From Diphasiastrum complanatum (taxonomy: Eukaryota; Streptophyta; Lycopodiopsida; Lycopodiales; Lycopodiaceae): DNA of 64,000 nucleotides. The notes beneath the pieces were generated by a model. That model ran no database searches. It was not told the origin of the DNA and was given only the letters and a program-made list of their open reading frames with translations. The stretch covers positions 24,063,106 to 24,127,105 of the forward strand of contig CM055100.1 in assembly GCA_029204225.1 (NCBI GenBank). The letters are read 5' to 3'. The stretch's first letter is position 1; every line of letters starts with the position of its first letter. The position numbers and the translations under genes are program-made. Below are positions 12,536 to 25,899 of the stretch, piece by piece.

Positions 12536-15500
12536 ATGGGGCTGTCGCAGCTCCATTTGAGGAACCTCAGAGATGGAGTAGCCTTGGGAGGTGATGTGGT
12601 TGCCAATGAGCTCAGGTGTCGGAGCCGTCGGCCAACTGCTGTGGTAAGTTTTGGGAATTTAGAATTAAGTAGATTGATGTGTGAGTGGTTTGGAGGTCAG
12701 ATTTGTAAGCATTGTGTGCGTCGTGATGTATTTATTCGAGTCAGTTTATTCGTGGCCGCATGTGCACTTTTCTGCTTGGGAAATGATTTTGTTTTGCTCG
12801 ACCGGGGAATTATTCGCTGAGATATTGTCAATGTCATGTTGATTGGTAAATCTGGTAGTTGCTATGCGAATACGGATGTAAGCATTGCCGAGGTTTTTTG
12901 TTAGACTCGTCGTAAAATAATGATTCGTCCTGCAAAGGCCTGTCTATCTCAAGTATCCCATTGTTTCTATGGCCTTTGAAGGTGGTGACAAAGACAAAGA
13001 AACTACTATCAAAGCAAGCGCAGAAGATTGCTAAACAAGCAGACGAGCACGAAAAGTTTCTTAATAAGGTTCGTAAAGACAATAAAAAAACGGTTTTATT
13101 TGTTGTTCTTGCTATAAAAATCTAGCATAGAGATAGTAAACGTACCCGCCTTTTTTTAATATGAGAGTTTGAGCAGATTCCTTCGAGATTTAGATTAATG
13201 AGGATAATCGCTTCCTAACGCTTTTACAGGTTAAATACTGCCTGGGCGTCTTTTTTTTCGGAACATTCTGCTATCTCCTGGGTTCAAGTACGTTACTGAT
13301 TGATGCCTATGTTTTCGTGGTTGCTTCTCGTTCATGCGGATCGAGAACCCTACGTTGAATTAGAACGTACATAGTTCTACGATCTATGAGCAAGTGTTTT
13401 TGCACCTCTGACATTAGTTTCTGAGGATAGACATAAAGACAGACGATATGATTTCTCATTTCCTTTTAGATCATATGTAATCGCCATCTGTTATCCCATC
13501 TATGTGTCTTATGCTTCTGTGCTCGTTATGCATGAGGTACGTAGAGTATTAATGGATTTAAAGTGGACTTTCGTAAATTGTTTCATAAAGCGTAATAGGA
13601 ATGAGTTGCTTGCTGTTTAAGCCTAAATGGGAACTGTTGACACCTCCGAGGGGTTTGCATTGTCAGCTTAATATCTTCCAATTGTTATGTTGCTTTGCCG
13701 GCTCGGTCTGAATTCTGATTACCGTGTATGCCGCTTCCATGTGCAAGCAAAAATCCCGGGAGCTATTGCTTCCTGTCTAGATTTAACCCGCAATTTCTTG
13801 AGCTATTTCAAATGTTTCTTTGTTGCACATCTAAGTGGAATTGCTAATTTCATGTCTCGTAGTAGACTTTTTGAAGTAGTATTCTGTGATGCGCGAGAGT
13901 TGATCAAATGTTTGATGCAGGGCCTCAGGTCATTCCCAAATTATACTGCTTATTCTTTCTGACAATTGCACCTCTGCGGTGGCTATATTACCGCTCTAAA
14001 AAATGGCATTACTACTTGCTTGTAAGTACTTATTTTTTCATGTACGAGTTTCTTTATGAGCTTTTTACTAGTCTGTGTAAGCATGATATCAAGTTCTTAT
14101 GCGGAGATACTTGCAACTGGTTTGTGCATTCTATGTTTGGTGGTTGGAAGCAAGGGCTACCTTATATGCTGTTAAGCATTAACGTTCTGCTGGCATGTTC
14201 TTTTGAAAATTGCATCATTGCCTCAACTGCTTTAGCGTCTGGATCCGAATGCATCTTGAAGCTGTGAATCATGAAAATCTTGTCAGTGACAATCCAGATG
14301 ATGTAGCAGGTCAACAAAAACTTCTGAATGCTATCCGCTACTTAACTTGTTCAAGAAGCTTTTCAATTCTTCAGGAATAAGCTCCTTTGTGCTGTATATT
14401 CTCAATCTTGAAATTCTTTGATATAAGGACTGCGGACTTTACTTTCTTTCTTTAGGAATGCGGGTTCTTCTTTCTATAGTTTTCTTAGTTATGCCTGCTA
14501 CTCTTGCATGTCCTTGATTTTTGACATACAAAACAAACTTTTGGCATCACATTGTGTGGTTCTTGTCCAAAATTTGAACAGTTTTTTGTTCTGGTGTTTG
14601 ACGACTTATTTCTTGTTTCCAGACTGGTCTTATCTTGCGCACAATTTTGATTACTTAAAAGGCCATTCATTGTCTTCTATAGTGAAGAAGAATTGGATGC
14701 AAAAGATTGATGTTTTGTAAATCTTGCAGGACTTCTGTTACTATGCAAATGTTATATTCATGATTATGCTGATGTGTACTCCAAGCAACGAAAAACTCTT
14801 CATGATGTGCTTCTCCTTTTCTGAGGTGAGTTCAAGCTGCTCCTATGTGCTATCATATACCATTGTCTTTTTTTACTCAATGCGGAGTGCTCTTCCACTT
14901 ACATGGCTTGGTTGATGAGAGAACAGGGACCATTGGCTTGGGCGCTAATTGTGTGGAGGTGTAGCCTTGTGTTCAGCTCTTTTGACAAAATAGTCAGTGT
15001 CCTTATTCATTTACTTCCAGGTAAAGTTATTACCTCGGTTAATGAATCTTTCGAGCCAGTTTTATGTTTTATTGGAAAAGAAAAGCTGTTGTTGAGATAA
15101 CTTGACCAGTCATCGCACTGGACGATTTACAACTGTTCAATGTTCACTAAGTTGCCTGATTTTTCCAGGTACGGTTTTCTTCATAATACGGTGGTGGGAC
15201 CCAAGTACATTCCCACATCATTCTGCTGAAGTAATGGGACCCTGGCCAGCCTGGCCTGCTGTGCACAACAATAGTGCTTTGTGGACATGGTTGTTTGTAG
15301 TACCTCTTCTCTTTTACACTGTTTGGCAAATTTCATATTTCCTCATTGTCAATGTGATGAGGCGGCAGCGGTTCATGAACGATCCTGATGTAATGACATC
15401 ATACAGGTATATGTTTGTGAAAGGTACTAAAAATCTAGTGCTGGCAAGCTTTAGAAGCATGTATGCCATCCTTGTCTTGAGATACTGTTTCATCCTATCT

Positions 15501-16395
15501 ACACGATAAAGAATATATCACCTTAGCAGTTTACCTCGGCTTAAGGTGATGTAGACAGTTCATTTGATTGTGTGTCCATGACGTATTGTTGGGATTTGTT
15601 GATTATAACTCCCCTGTTATTTTCCAGTTTTTTTTAATTGTCAATCCTGAACTGACAGACGTCTACAATTTTGAGTTACATTCTTGTGTAACATTGCCGC
15701 ATCTGCTGATTTAGTTCAAATTGATGTTCAGGGAGCTTGCACGGAAGGCATCAAGGGCTGACAACATATGGTGGTGGTTGAGCGGTCTACTGGGAGATGA
15801 AAACCGCATTTTCATGTATGCTATTTTACAGGGTATATTTACCGTGGCTACAATGGCTCTGACTGTTCCAATGTTCAAGTCATATAAAATGCATGTTATC
15901 TTTGAACTCTTCAAGGTAACAGCTTCAATTTGGAATGGAGGGAACTTTCTGTTTGAAGTGATGCCAAAGCAAGCTGATAAAAGAAACAAAAAGGCAGAAT
16001 CAAAACAGACCCTAGTTGAGATTAAATCAAAGAAGGATCTGAATGACTTGAGACCTGGCAGTGAAGTTTTATCTTTCGATAAGCCCATTATGAATGGTAC
16101 AGTACCTTCCGATATACAAAATGTGGGCAGCGATTGTGGTACAATGATAGAAAAGGACCAGATAGTCTGTGCTGTTTGCAAGCAGTCAGACTCTCCAGTT
16201 TCAAGAATGAGGTATCTTGTTGAGGGCATCAATGATTGCATTGAAAAACAGACTCAACTGCAGGATACACCTTTAGCCACTGGGCCCGAATATTCCAGTA
16301 TATTTTCAGTAAGAAGTATGTTAGGTTGCAGCGACAAAGTAGATTCAGTGCAAACCTCTCTGACCCATTTTGATCAGATTTGTTGTGAAACATAA
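12536..16395 (+). CDS. GPCAT1: Glycerophosphocholine acyltransferase, GPCAT/Gpc1 family (8 exons)
   Basis: A membrane enzyme that acylates glycerophosphocholine with acyl-CoA to give lysophosphatidylcholine, linking phosphatidylcholine turnover to resynthesis (known for yeast Gpc1 and plant homologues; formerly DUF2838). Exons: 12536-12643, 12982-13068, 13230-13287, 13921-14021, 14730-14825, 14927-15020, 15169-15406, 15732-16395; all introns are GT-AG and phases join to 481 codons. Visible family motifs: [37 protein letters not shown] (split by intron 4), [76 protein letters not shown]. About eight membrane segments. Residues about 342-481 form a soluble tail that is unusual, since I recall homologues near 380 residues. 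The ATG at 12536 has a good context (ACCATGG) and an in-frame stop lies at 12488; the first exon is the least certain, as its sequence does not match homologues I remember. Confidence 0.88.
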
Positions 16396-18087
16396 CCTTC
16401 TAGATTGATTTAATTTGTTGGTACACGGTTCACCTAGTCATTAAAGTCTGTCAGAGAACAAGCTTCCAGAGAAGGATGGTGACCTACATTTTCTTTAGAC
16501 AAGATGCAGCGAATGCTAGCCGACCAGGTTCTTGCAGTAAAGCTCTTTGTGTAGTCTATCATATCCATAACTGACATCTCTTAAGCTGATTTGTATATGG
16601 ATTAGTAGTTTTTATGAAGATATAGTCTGGCTTCTTTTGTATAATGCAGTTGATGCTACACATTTCTGCAGCTAGAAAATATCTCCCACTGTATAAAGAT
16701 GATCATTGTTGTCTTGGAGTTGGTGCTTCTCCTGCACTTGTCCAGCTTATTTTTATTGCTGGGCTAGCAACAGGGAACTACAAAACATTCTTTCCTGATG
16801 CCCATCTACAGGAAAAAATCTTATCAGGAACTTGCACTTGTTTTTAGCATATATGCTCAGTACGAGGTACGTGCACTGTACAGAATTTGATATACATAAG
16901 TGTTGGATACAGCCAGTATGTGGTCTTAAAACTGATAAGTCTTCCAAACTCAAAGTTATATATTTCTGATGTCTCATGTCTGTTGCCCTGAATGGAACCA
17001 TTGTAGGAAAGATTTTGGGATCAGATGTTCTGAAGCTATAATGTCATGTGTAAGTGCTACATGGTTCGCTGGTGTTAGATGTTATATCTTAAGGGTGTAT
17101 GAAGGACAGGTGTTTTCAAGAATTTTTTAATATGGCTCATTGAAGTCAGATAATGTGGGTTCTGTTTTACTGATCCCAGCATAGTAACCAGAATTCCAAA
17201 ACGCTTTTTCAATATGTTACCACAAAAGTGGGAACGCATATGGCATATGCATAGGGGATACACCATGTCATCAACGTCCAGATTTTTTAACACAAACAAA
17301 TCTGTGTAAAAATATAATTACAAAATCAGGGCTCAAAAGAGCCCAAAAACGGTTCAAAAATGGTCCAGAAACAATATGGAAACTTGAAATGGCCCTAAAC
17401 AGCTTCAGGCAAACCTTTACTACGACCAAAAGACAGCTAAAATAGGGTGTTGGGCAAAAGTGTTTTGTTTGCATTTGTTGGCCTGTAACTCTTAAAAACG
17501 TTAAAATCTCACAATAGTCAGTAGAATACAATGTTTTCTAGTAGCAATGGATTCCAATGTAAGGATTCAGTCTGCCGATTTTTTCACATACTGATGGCAA
17601 ACATGTCACAGCAACAAATCGCGAAAAGGACTGAAGCAATAACAGCATTTTTTAACACCTGCAGCTTATAATTTGTTTCATCAAAATTTAAGTTCTTTTT
17701 AAGATTTGCAGTGCTAGCCTTCATGTCAGAGTCTGTCCATCGCCTCCAGAGAAGTGACAGAAACTAAGTATGTTGATCTTTGCACAAATGGATGAAAGAT
17801 GATCTGTGGATGTATGCTAGTGCATGTCAGCTGCACCCACTGAGCATGTGAGCAGGGACACATTAGCATGTAGTCTTTGCTATGCATGATCTGAGCCGAT
17901 CTAAACTTGAAATTTATAACTAAATTTTGATTCTTTAAAAAATTTACAAATCTAAAATGAAGCTGTAAGAAGTGAATTGTATTGGTCGATTTTTTGCTAG
18001 CACTAATACCTGTATTCGCCATATTTATGTGCTCCGCCCCAGGATCTTTGCCTGTAGCCATTATCGGCCAAGGTGCGGAAGGAAAGA
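16396..18087. other. 3' flank of the acyltransferase gene, no further gene
   Basis: The first part is presumably 3' UTR. Open frames at 16644-16847 and on the minus strand to 18091 have no recognisable domain. No transposon motif was found. Confidence 0.4.
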
Positions 18088-19336
18088 TCACTACTCCGCT
18101 ACACTGGACATTTTCTCATTTAATTAGCTTGATTGATCGGTCAATTCACTTGGTAATGACATAAAACAGATGATAAGTGGTTAAGTTTGTTGCTATTATT
18201 GATTAGTGTGCGAAGGACAAGCTAGCAATCGAACATTCAGTCTCTTTGTTCTGTTTTTTCATTTGCATGTTTTCCATTTGCGAGTTGAAGCTGAGTGTCC
18301 TCGTGCAATTCAAATGTCTTTTCTTTCCAGACTAGGACTGACGCTGAGTGGAGTCACCCGCTCTCTAACATTGACTATAGGCCCAAAAACATAATTGCAC
18401 TAGCTTCTTGTCTAGACTAGAACAGCGACGTCGTTTAAATTTGTTGATACGAAAGAATTTTTCTTGTAGAGGAAGACCCAATGATAAAAGAATGGCCCAT
18501 GGGAATTCATTTCAGGATACGAAGTCAAGCCCCGAGAAAAAAAAAATTCAAATTGCTGAAAGTAACGCAGTATTGGGCATATACAAGTTTTTGCCTCTCT
18601 CACATGTGCACTTTGGTGCAGACTCAAAGTTTTGGAGGGGTGAGATATTTCAGGACTTTTTAGCAGTTCGTGCACACCAGTGGAGCACAATCCAGTTTTT
18701 TCACGCAAACAGAACTGCAGAATCTTGCAAGAAACCATGGAAGGATATTGCGGAAGTTCACAACAAGAATTAGTAGAGTTTTTCATTCCTCTTATGTGTC
18801 CTAATTTGTGCGGCACAATGAACTCTTGACCTCAAGGATATTTTACAGAGTCACAAAATATTGGAGGACAAGATTAAGTGGAGTTTTTTTTTTTGCCTCT
18901 TGTATGTACTCATTTGTGCAATGGATTGAAGTGGAACTAACCTCAGGTACAAGAAAGATTTTATAACTGACTTGAACAAGATCAAATGAGTTCTAGAGAT
19001 ATTGCTCCAGTGAATTGATTGTGGACTTACTAAGGCGAAGTCTTGTAGTAAAGACTGTAGATTCTTTCGAGAAAATATAGGAGTTAATGAATTATAATGA
19101 CTCGAGAGTAGGAGCATTGTAAAATCAAGTGGTACCAATTTCAAGTCTGCGGACCACTACTCCACTACATGAGCCATATTTATAACTTAATTGTATGAGT
19201 TGACAACGACATTAAATAGATGATGACTAGTGAAGTTATCTTGAGATTTATTATTGGTTATTGATCAATATTATGCAAAGTATTCAATCCAAGATTTAGT
19301 CTCTATGTTTTGTTCTTTCACTTGATTTTCCATGAT
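18088..19336. repeat. Old direct duplication, two diverged copies of about 185 bp
   Basis: 18088-18275 and 19154-19336 share CACTACTCC, the ACAT-AAA-AGATGAT block, TTATTATTG, TTCAGTCTCT/TTTAGTCTCT and GTTCT-TT-CA in the same order, about 1.07 kb apart. In between, 18776-18855 and 18880-18968 form a second tandem pair (GAGTTTTT, CCTCTT, TAATTTGTGC/CATTTGTGC, CCTCA). No coding potential is seen. Confidence 0.5.
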
Positions 19337-22268
19337 GCATGTTTTTTTCTTATAGGATCAATTCATGTTGTCAACAACTTTTAAAATATGTTCGTTCTAT
19401 GGGGAGTGTTTTGTAAGAATTAATAGTGATGAGAGTTGCTTGGTTTTAGCACCATGCATTATGAGAAGCACATGTACAACTGGGTCATGTGACATTTTGA
19501 AGATTCCATGGCAATTGATATCTAGTTGTCAACATGAAAGCTATTCAAAGCTCTTGTACATGTATTAGAATCTATGAAGGATATATGAGAAATTGTAAGT
19601 TGCATGGTATCATGATATAACCTCTCGACTCTTTTGAATTTTGTAGTACCAATAGCTATTTGCTCAACTATTCGCTAACTAATGAACACAAATGGGCTTG
19701 AAATTTTGAGGCATACATGCTTGCAAGTAAAGTATATGCTTTCATGTTGTAAGAAATTGTATGTCTTGGAAATGGATCTTATTTGAAGAGCCCAACTTCA
19801 CCTGTATTTTGTGTAATTATCACCTTGAGATTCACACTTGTGATAGAGAAATTCATGGCATATCATGCACTATCTCATAGAAGATTTTTAAAAAATATGT
19901 AAGAAACATCTAGCAAAGACTTCTTTGCAGGCCAAGTTCCTACAATAGGTCTTTGCCTCTTTGGATACTCACAAAAACACTCCTGAAATCCTAAATCATA
20001 ACGATTACAAAATTAAAACACATTCATGGGATCAAGCTTGGGGTGGCTTGTTACTAGGTGTCTTTCTTGGAAAGTTAGTCGAATCCTTGGCCTATTGACT
20101 AGTAGTCTAATTGGGCTCAAATGCAACTAATGTGATTTTAGGGGCCAAATTTTAGTTCTAGCTGAAAGTAAATGTTGTAGAAAGAATATGTCAAATGAAG
20201 ATGGGCTAGAAAAAAGTGTAATGTTGGGAGGAGATGGGCTAGAAATAGCATAATGTTGGGAGTAGATCAAGTGACCGTAGTTGAAAGGTAGCAATAAGTC
20301 CACTTGCCATCATAAAGTACGAAAATCACACATGGCAAAGATCTTCCTATGAGTGGTGACTCATCAACACTTTGTGTATGCACTTCAATGTCATCAATCA
20401 CATCAATCATCTCGTGGGAGGTTGAGTGTGATATTGGCCATGATAATTGAGACTTGCACTCTTATGTAGGTCAATGTTTTTCAATATCATAAAGTAGGTC
20501 ACATATTAGAGAAATTTGAAGAGATTGTGTAGAAGATATGGGAAGGGTACACCATCTAGTCAAAATTATAGAAAGCTATTTTTGTGAAATGGAAAATATT
20601 TGTCTAGGAAGCTTGATGAAGGAGATGAAGGTTGCCAAGCATCAAAATACTTTTGCACTTAAATATTAGCAAAAAAATATAGCTTTTGTAGGAGGGTGTT
20701 AACATATAATGAAAAAGTATATCAAGGAGTAAAACAAGGAAATAGATATGAAAGTTCCATAAATCTAGCTCAACTTTGCTACTCTGCCTCAAACATGAAT
20801 ACATATCTTGCGATTGTGTATATCACTTCAGGCCTATCGTCACAACCCTTAGGCATTGCCTAAAACTTTTCTAGCTTGCAATTTTAAGAATATATTGGGC
20901 TTATATACTTTTCTAAATTGTTCTCTAGCATTTCAATGTTGCAACATTCAAATAAAGAGAATAAAGTGGACTTTTTTATTTGTCATCCTTTCCATGCTTA
21001 TCAAAATACACTTCCACATAAATGGGATACTGAATTGTTATGATCATAAGAACCAAAACAGATATTCTAATAGTTGCTTATCATGGAGCTCATAAGAAAG
21101 AAAGGAATGGGGCTCTAGATTTGTCGATCTAGTGTCAATATAATTGGTTGAGTATCAATCTTTAGAGCTAGAAATATGATTGACTTTTTTAAGCTAATTT
21201 TGTTGCTTAAGCAATTGTAGACTACCATCTAGTGTATTAACCAAGGCCTTTTCCCTATATTCCATGGCATGTTATTCATATTTATAGGTTTCTATTAGAA
21301 TATCATGGTTTAACATCGATTCTTTTTTTCCACATCTTCAGTCTTGTAATAAAGGAAAACTTGCAAAAAAATTCTAGCAAGTAGTAGTAAGGACAATGGT
21401 CCTAAACAATGTGCTAAGAAGTTCTAAAAACTCTCCAATTTCATGGAAAAGTAGAAAGTTCTACATACAAGTACAAATTGCTCAAAATTTGTGGAAAACA
21501 ATGTAAAGCTACAACAAAGGTACAAGTCGTGAGTAGAATGAAAAGGAAAAGAAAACTTGCCAAGTTGCACCAAACTTAGAACCATATCCATCTTATTTTG
21601 TTGAGAATGTGATGACATATACAATGATTTGAAGAATGACTTGAAAATATTTCAAATATGCTTCAAGAAACAGTAATAATAGTATGTCCTTGATAGAAAC
21701 CATTGCAAAAGGGATGTCAAATCTATTTGAACCTGATAACGGCAAAGAATCAATGAAAAAGAGGCAAAGTAGGGAAAAAGGACCATAATATATCCCACAG
21801 AGTTGGAGGATTACAAAGTAGTGGAATAAAAGGAAATGAATTGAGAAGCTATTTAAGCTTGTTACCAACAATAACTCTTACTATCAACAATCAGAACTAG
21901 AGAGTATTCTATTGGAAACCATATTCTTTTGTATGCTAGAAAAATACAAAAAGAAGATGCTTTGATGCCCTAGAATCTACATTTGTACTTAAAAGACACC
22001 ATAATTAAAAAAAAAGAAAAATGAAAATATGAAGTTTGTAGTTGTCTAATTGCATGCATGCATAATCCTTGTATTATATGATTGGTGCTTGATTCTTTGC
22101 AAGATCATTTGGGATATTAAGGCAAGAATAGAGTATCAAGTTCTTTTACATTCACGATATCCATCAACAAAAAAGAAGCTATAAAGTAAGAACATTCAAT
22201 CTAAAAAAATTGCAAGAAAAGCACTTGAAGTTTTTGGAAAAATTATGTAGTGATCCATTGGCAGTTGA
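19337..22268. other. No recognised gene
   Basis: About 2.9 kb of AT-rich sequence. Open frames are below 100 codons and carry no recognised motif. Probably decayed transposon sequence. Confidence 0.4.
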
Positions 22269-22274
22269 TTCAAC
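22269..22274. other. Target-site duplication (left), TTCAAC
   Basis: TTCAAC precedes the left LTR and is repeated at 28325-28330 after the right LTR, marking the insertion of the copia element between them. Six bases match; five is the usual copia length. Confidence 0.8.
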
Positions 22275-22547
22275 ACTTAGAATTTGCTTTGCACAGGAAC
22301 ACAGATCATGCTACACAGTAACACAGACAAAAAACACTCTCCACAACAAGCTCACATAGCAACTGTATTTCTCAAAATGAAATTACACTATACATATAGT
22401 TGTTCACTCAGGCAACCCATGCATGACCCAGGTTGTTGTTGGCGGGACGCGTGTCCCATCGACTTGCCTCGTGGCGAGGCCAACTGATCCTTATTCACTG
22501 ATAGGACCCACAGTACAGTAGCACAATGATTCTACTTTAATTCTAAC
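22275..22547 (-). repeat. 3' LTR of the copia element (273 bp)
   Basis: On the minus strand it runs from GTTAGAATT to AATTCTAAGT. The ends carry an 8-bp inverted repeat TTAGAATT/AATTCTAA instead of the usual TG...CA. The PPT lies directly on its inner side. Confidence 0.9.
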
Positions 22548-22602
22548 CCTCTCCCTTAAAGTAGAGTCTACTTTTTATACAGTCATATACATAGCTTTAA
22601 AG

Positions 22603-25600
22603 TCAACAAACTTTAAGTACAGGATGCTTTGATCTAAACTTATCAAACTTTTCTCCTGTAAGTGGCTTAGTGAAAATATCAGCTAGTTGTTCTTCTATGC
22701 TACAATGAACAACATGAATTTCATGACTCAGCAGTCTCTCACGTATAAAGTGATACTGAATCTCAATGTGTTTAGTTCTCGCATGGAACACTAGATTCTT
22801 TGCTAGCTGAATGCCACTCTGACTGTCGCTATGTAAAGTCATGGGATTTTTCTGCTTCATTCCAATTTCTTCCAAGATTTGTCTCAACCATATAGCTTCC
22901 TGTGCTGCACTACACATTGCCTTATACTTTGCTTCTGTGGTGGAAATAGCAATTGTACTTTGCTTCTTACTAGACCAGGAAAAGCAACTACCACAAAACT
23001 GGAATACATACCCTGTGGTGAATCTACGATCATCATAGTCACCTCCCCAATCTGCATCCACATAGCCACACAACTCAAGTAAACCATCATGCTTCCTGTA
23101 AATCAAGCCATACTCTGAAGTGCCTTTCACATAACGCAAAATGCGTTTAGCTGCCTTCCAATGCATTTCCGTAGGTGCTGCCATAAACTGATTTATAATG
23201 CCAGCAACATAGCATATATCTGGTCTAGTCGTTGTAAGGTAAATCAAGCTCCCTACTAATTGTCTATACAGCGTAGCATCAAATGACTGTGACTCATCAA
23301 GCTTAGAAAGCTTTTTACCTAGTTCAATAGGAGTGTTTACTGGTTTGCAATCCTGCAACCTAAACCTGTGCAGCAACTCTTTGACATACTTCACCTGTGT
23401 TAAACCCACTTCATGTCCTTTTTGCCACACTTCTACTCCAAGGCAGTAATGCATCAGGCTGAGATCTGTCATCTCGAATTGTTCCATGAGGTCTTTCTTG
23501 ATCATGTCTATCATCTCTTGATTATTTCCCGTGATAATCAAGTCATCAACATAAAGAGCAATCAAAGCAACCATACCATCAAAGCATAAGACATATAGAT
23601 TTGGATCAGAATGTGTTCTCACCATCCCCTTTGAACAAAAGTAGGCATCAATCTTGCTATACCACGCAAGTGGTGCTTGTTTAAGACCATAAAGCGCTTT
23701 CTTCAAGCGATATACTTTATTTTCCCGTCCCTTCACTACAAAGCCTTCAGGTTGATCCATGAACACTTCTTCTTCTAACTCACCATTTAGAAAAGCAGAT
23801 TTCACATCCATCTGATGCAAAGGTCAACCAAAATGTGAAGCTAAAGCGATAAGTAGACGTAGAGTATTCCACTTACAAACCGGCGCAAAGGTCTCCTCAT
23901 AGTAGATGCCTTTATTTTGTGCGTACCCTTTGATCACCAATCTTGCTTTGTGCTTTGCTATACTTCCATCTGCATGGTACTTAGTCCTGTATACCCATTT
24001 GCAACCAATGGGTTTCTTGCCAACTGATGGTTCTACTAAGTCCCATGTGTTATGCTTAGCAATTGACTCCATCTCCTCTCCCATGGACTTGACCCAAATG
24101 TCACCATCCTTCGCTTCACCATAAGTCGAAGGTTCTTTGCTTTGAATAATGCTAGATAAGAGAGCATAATTTGCTTCATACCTTTTAGGTAGTGTCTTCT
24201 CTCTTGTTGATCTTCGTAGCTCTCCCTGGTTAGATGATCCTAGAAAGTCATCTATGTCGCAGCCCTCCAACAATCTCTCAAACCACTTAGGGAGCTTCCT
24301 GTCAGGTGATCGGCTTCCTGGTGAAAATGTATCCCACGGTACATCCTTCTCCTTGCATTTGTCACATGCAACTTCAATCCTTCTTGCACCAAAAGGTTTG
24401 TCCCTACCTCTCCAACCTGTCTCTTGAGGTTGAGTAGTAGTATCTTGAGATGTATCCTCATGTTCATCACTCGGAAGGTCAATGAATGGATCATCATCAG
24501 GTGGTATCCTCACTATACCATCTTTCCCATTGGATGTGTCTATCTTCTCAGCATCCTCGTCTTCATACATCTTGGATTCATCAAAGGTAACATCACGGCC
24601 TATATGGATTTTGTTTTCGACTGGATCAAAACATCTATAGCCCTTCACACGATCATCATTTCCTAGGAATATGCACTTGATAACTTTTACATCAAGTTTA
24701 CGTCTCTCTTCCTTAGGAATGTGTACAAAGGCCTTACATCCAAAGATTCGCAAGTGGTTCACCTTTGTCTTCTTTTTTGTGAATGCTTCCTCAGGTGTTA
24801 TCTTTGGTATGGCAATGGTAGGACTTCTATTTTGAAGATAGACTGCCGTACTACATGCTTCTGACCAAAAATCTTTTGGTAGTTTCATCTCAGCTAGCAT
24901 AGATCTGGCACTTTCCACAATCGTACAATTCTTGCGCTCAGCTACACCATTGAGAGTAAGAGTATGAGCTTGCGTAGATTGTCTTTTAATCCCACATTGT
25001 TTCAAAGATCATTGAAGTTATTAGACTTGTACTCACCTCCACTATCTGATCTTAGGACTTTGATCTTCCTATCTGTTTAGTTTTCAACCAACGCTTTGAA
25101 GCTCTTGAAGTTATCAAATGCATCTGATTTTTTCTTCAAGAAGTAGATCCACGTCTTACATGACATATCATCAATAAAGGTCATGAAATAGAAGGCTTTA
25201 CCTGAGGACATGGTCCTCATAGGCCCGCATAAATCTATGTGGATTAAATCCAAGATGTTCTTTGCTCTTGCAACACCCCCTTTATTGAACTTCTCTTGAT
25301 GCTGCTTCCCATATACACAAGATTCGCACATCGATTTCAAGTGATCTTCTATGGTAGGCAATCCTGTTACCATCTCCAATTTTCTTATCAAACTGAGGCT
25401 TCCCAAGTTCAAGTGACCAAGCCTCTTATGCCACAACTTAGTTTGCAATGGAATGGACGATACAAGTCCATGTTGCCCCTTAATTGTAGCATTCAACCTA
25501 TACAATTTTGTATTGGGCTCTCTTACTCCATCCGCAATAACTTTGAACTTTTGGTTCACATTTTTCACAAAGCAACGATCATGGGCGAATTCTACTTTCA

Positions 25601-25871
25601 AATTTTGATCAGTAATGACTCCAACAGAAAGTAGATTTTTCTTCAAACCTGGTACGTAAAGTACCTCCCTGATCATCCTGCTTTTGCCATCAGGTAGTTG
25701 GATTGAAACGGTGCCTATCCCCTTGATCTTGCACACCTCACCATTTGCTTGTGAAACAGATGTTCCATTATCCAACACCTTCAAACTATTGAACCAATTC
25801 TTGTTACCTGTCATGTGTCTTGTGGCTCCCGAGTCAATATACCATGCTTGATTATCTTGATTAGATGACAA
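22603..25871 (-). pseudogene. Copia pol: protease, integrase, RT, RNase H (broken)
   Basis: Read leftwards: protease AWYIDSGATRHMTG (about 25840), GAG-pre-integrase LWHKRLGHLN and CESCVYGKQH (about 25440-25310), integrase core with LIHIDLCGPM, RSDSGGEYK and NGVAERKN (about 25230-24940), RT fingers IGCKWVYRTKYHADGS (about 23990), RT catalytic YVDD (about 23545), KHIEIQYHFIRE and the RNase H end ADIFTKPLTG (about 22670). Breaks: TAA at about 25078 after LVEN, a 1-base loss near 25010 just after NNFND, and TGA at 23824-23826 where copia proteins have Trp, just before LHQMDVKSAFLNG. Otherwise the frames are long (393 and 405 codons), so decay is limited. Confidence 0.9.
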
Positions 25872-25899
25872 TGCAGATATGAAGATTCTAGAGTCTTCA

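Noticed and set aside
16644-16847. An extra exon after the acyltransferase stop
   Set aside because: No family motif and not needed; the preceding exon ends in a stop codon.
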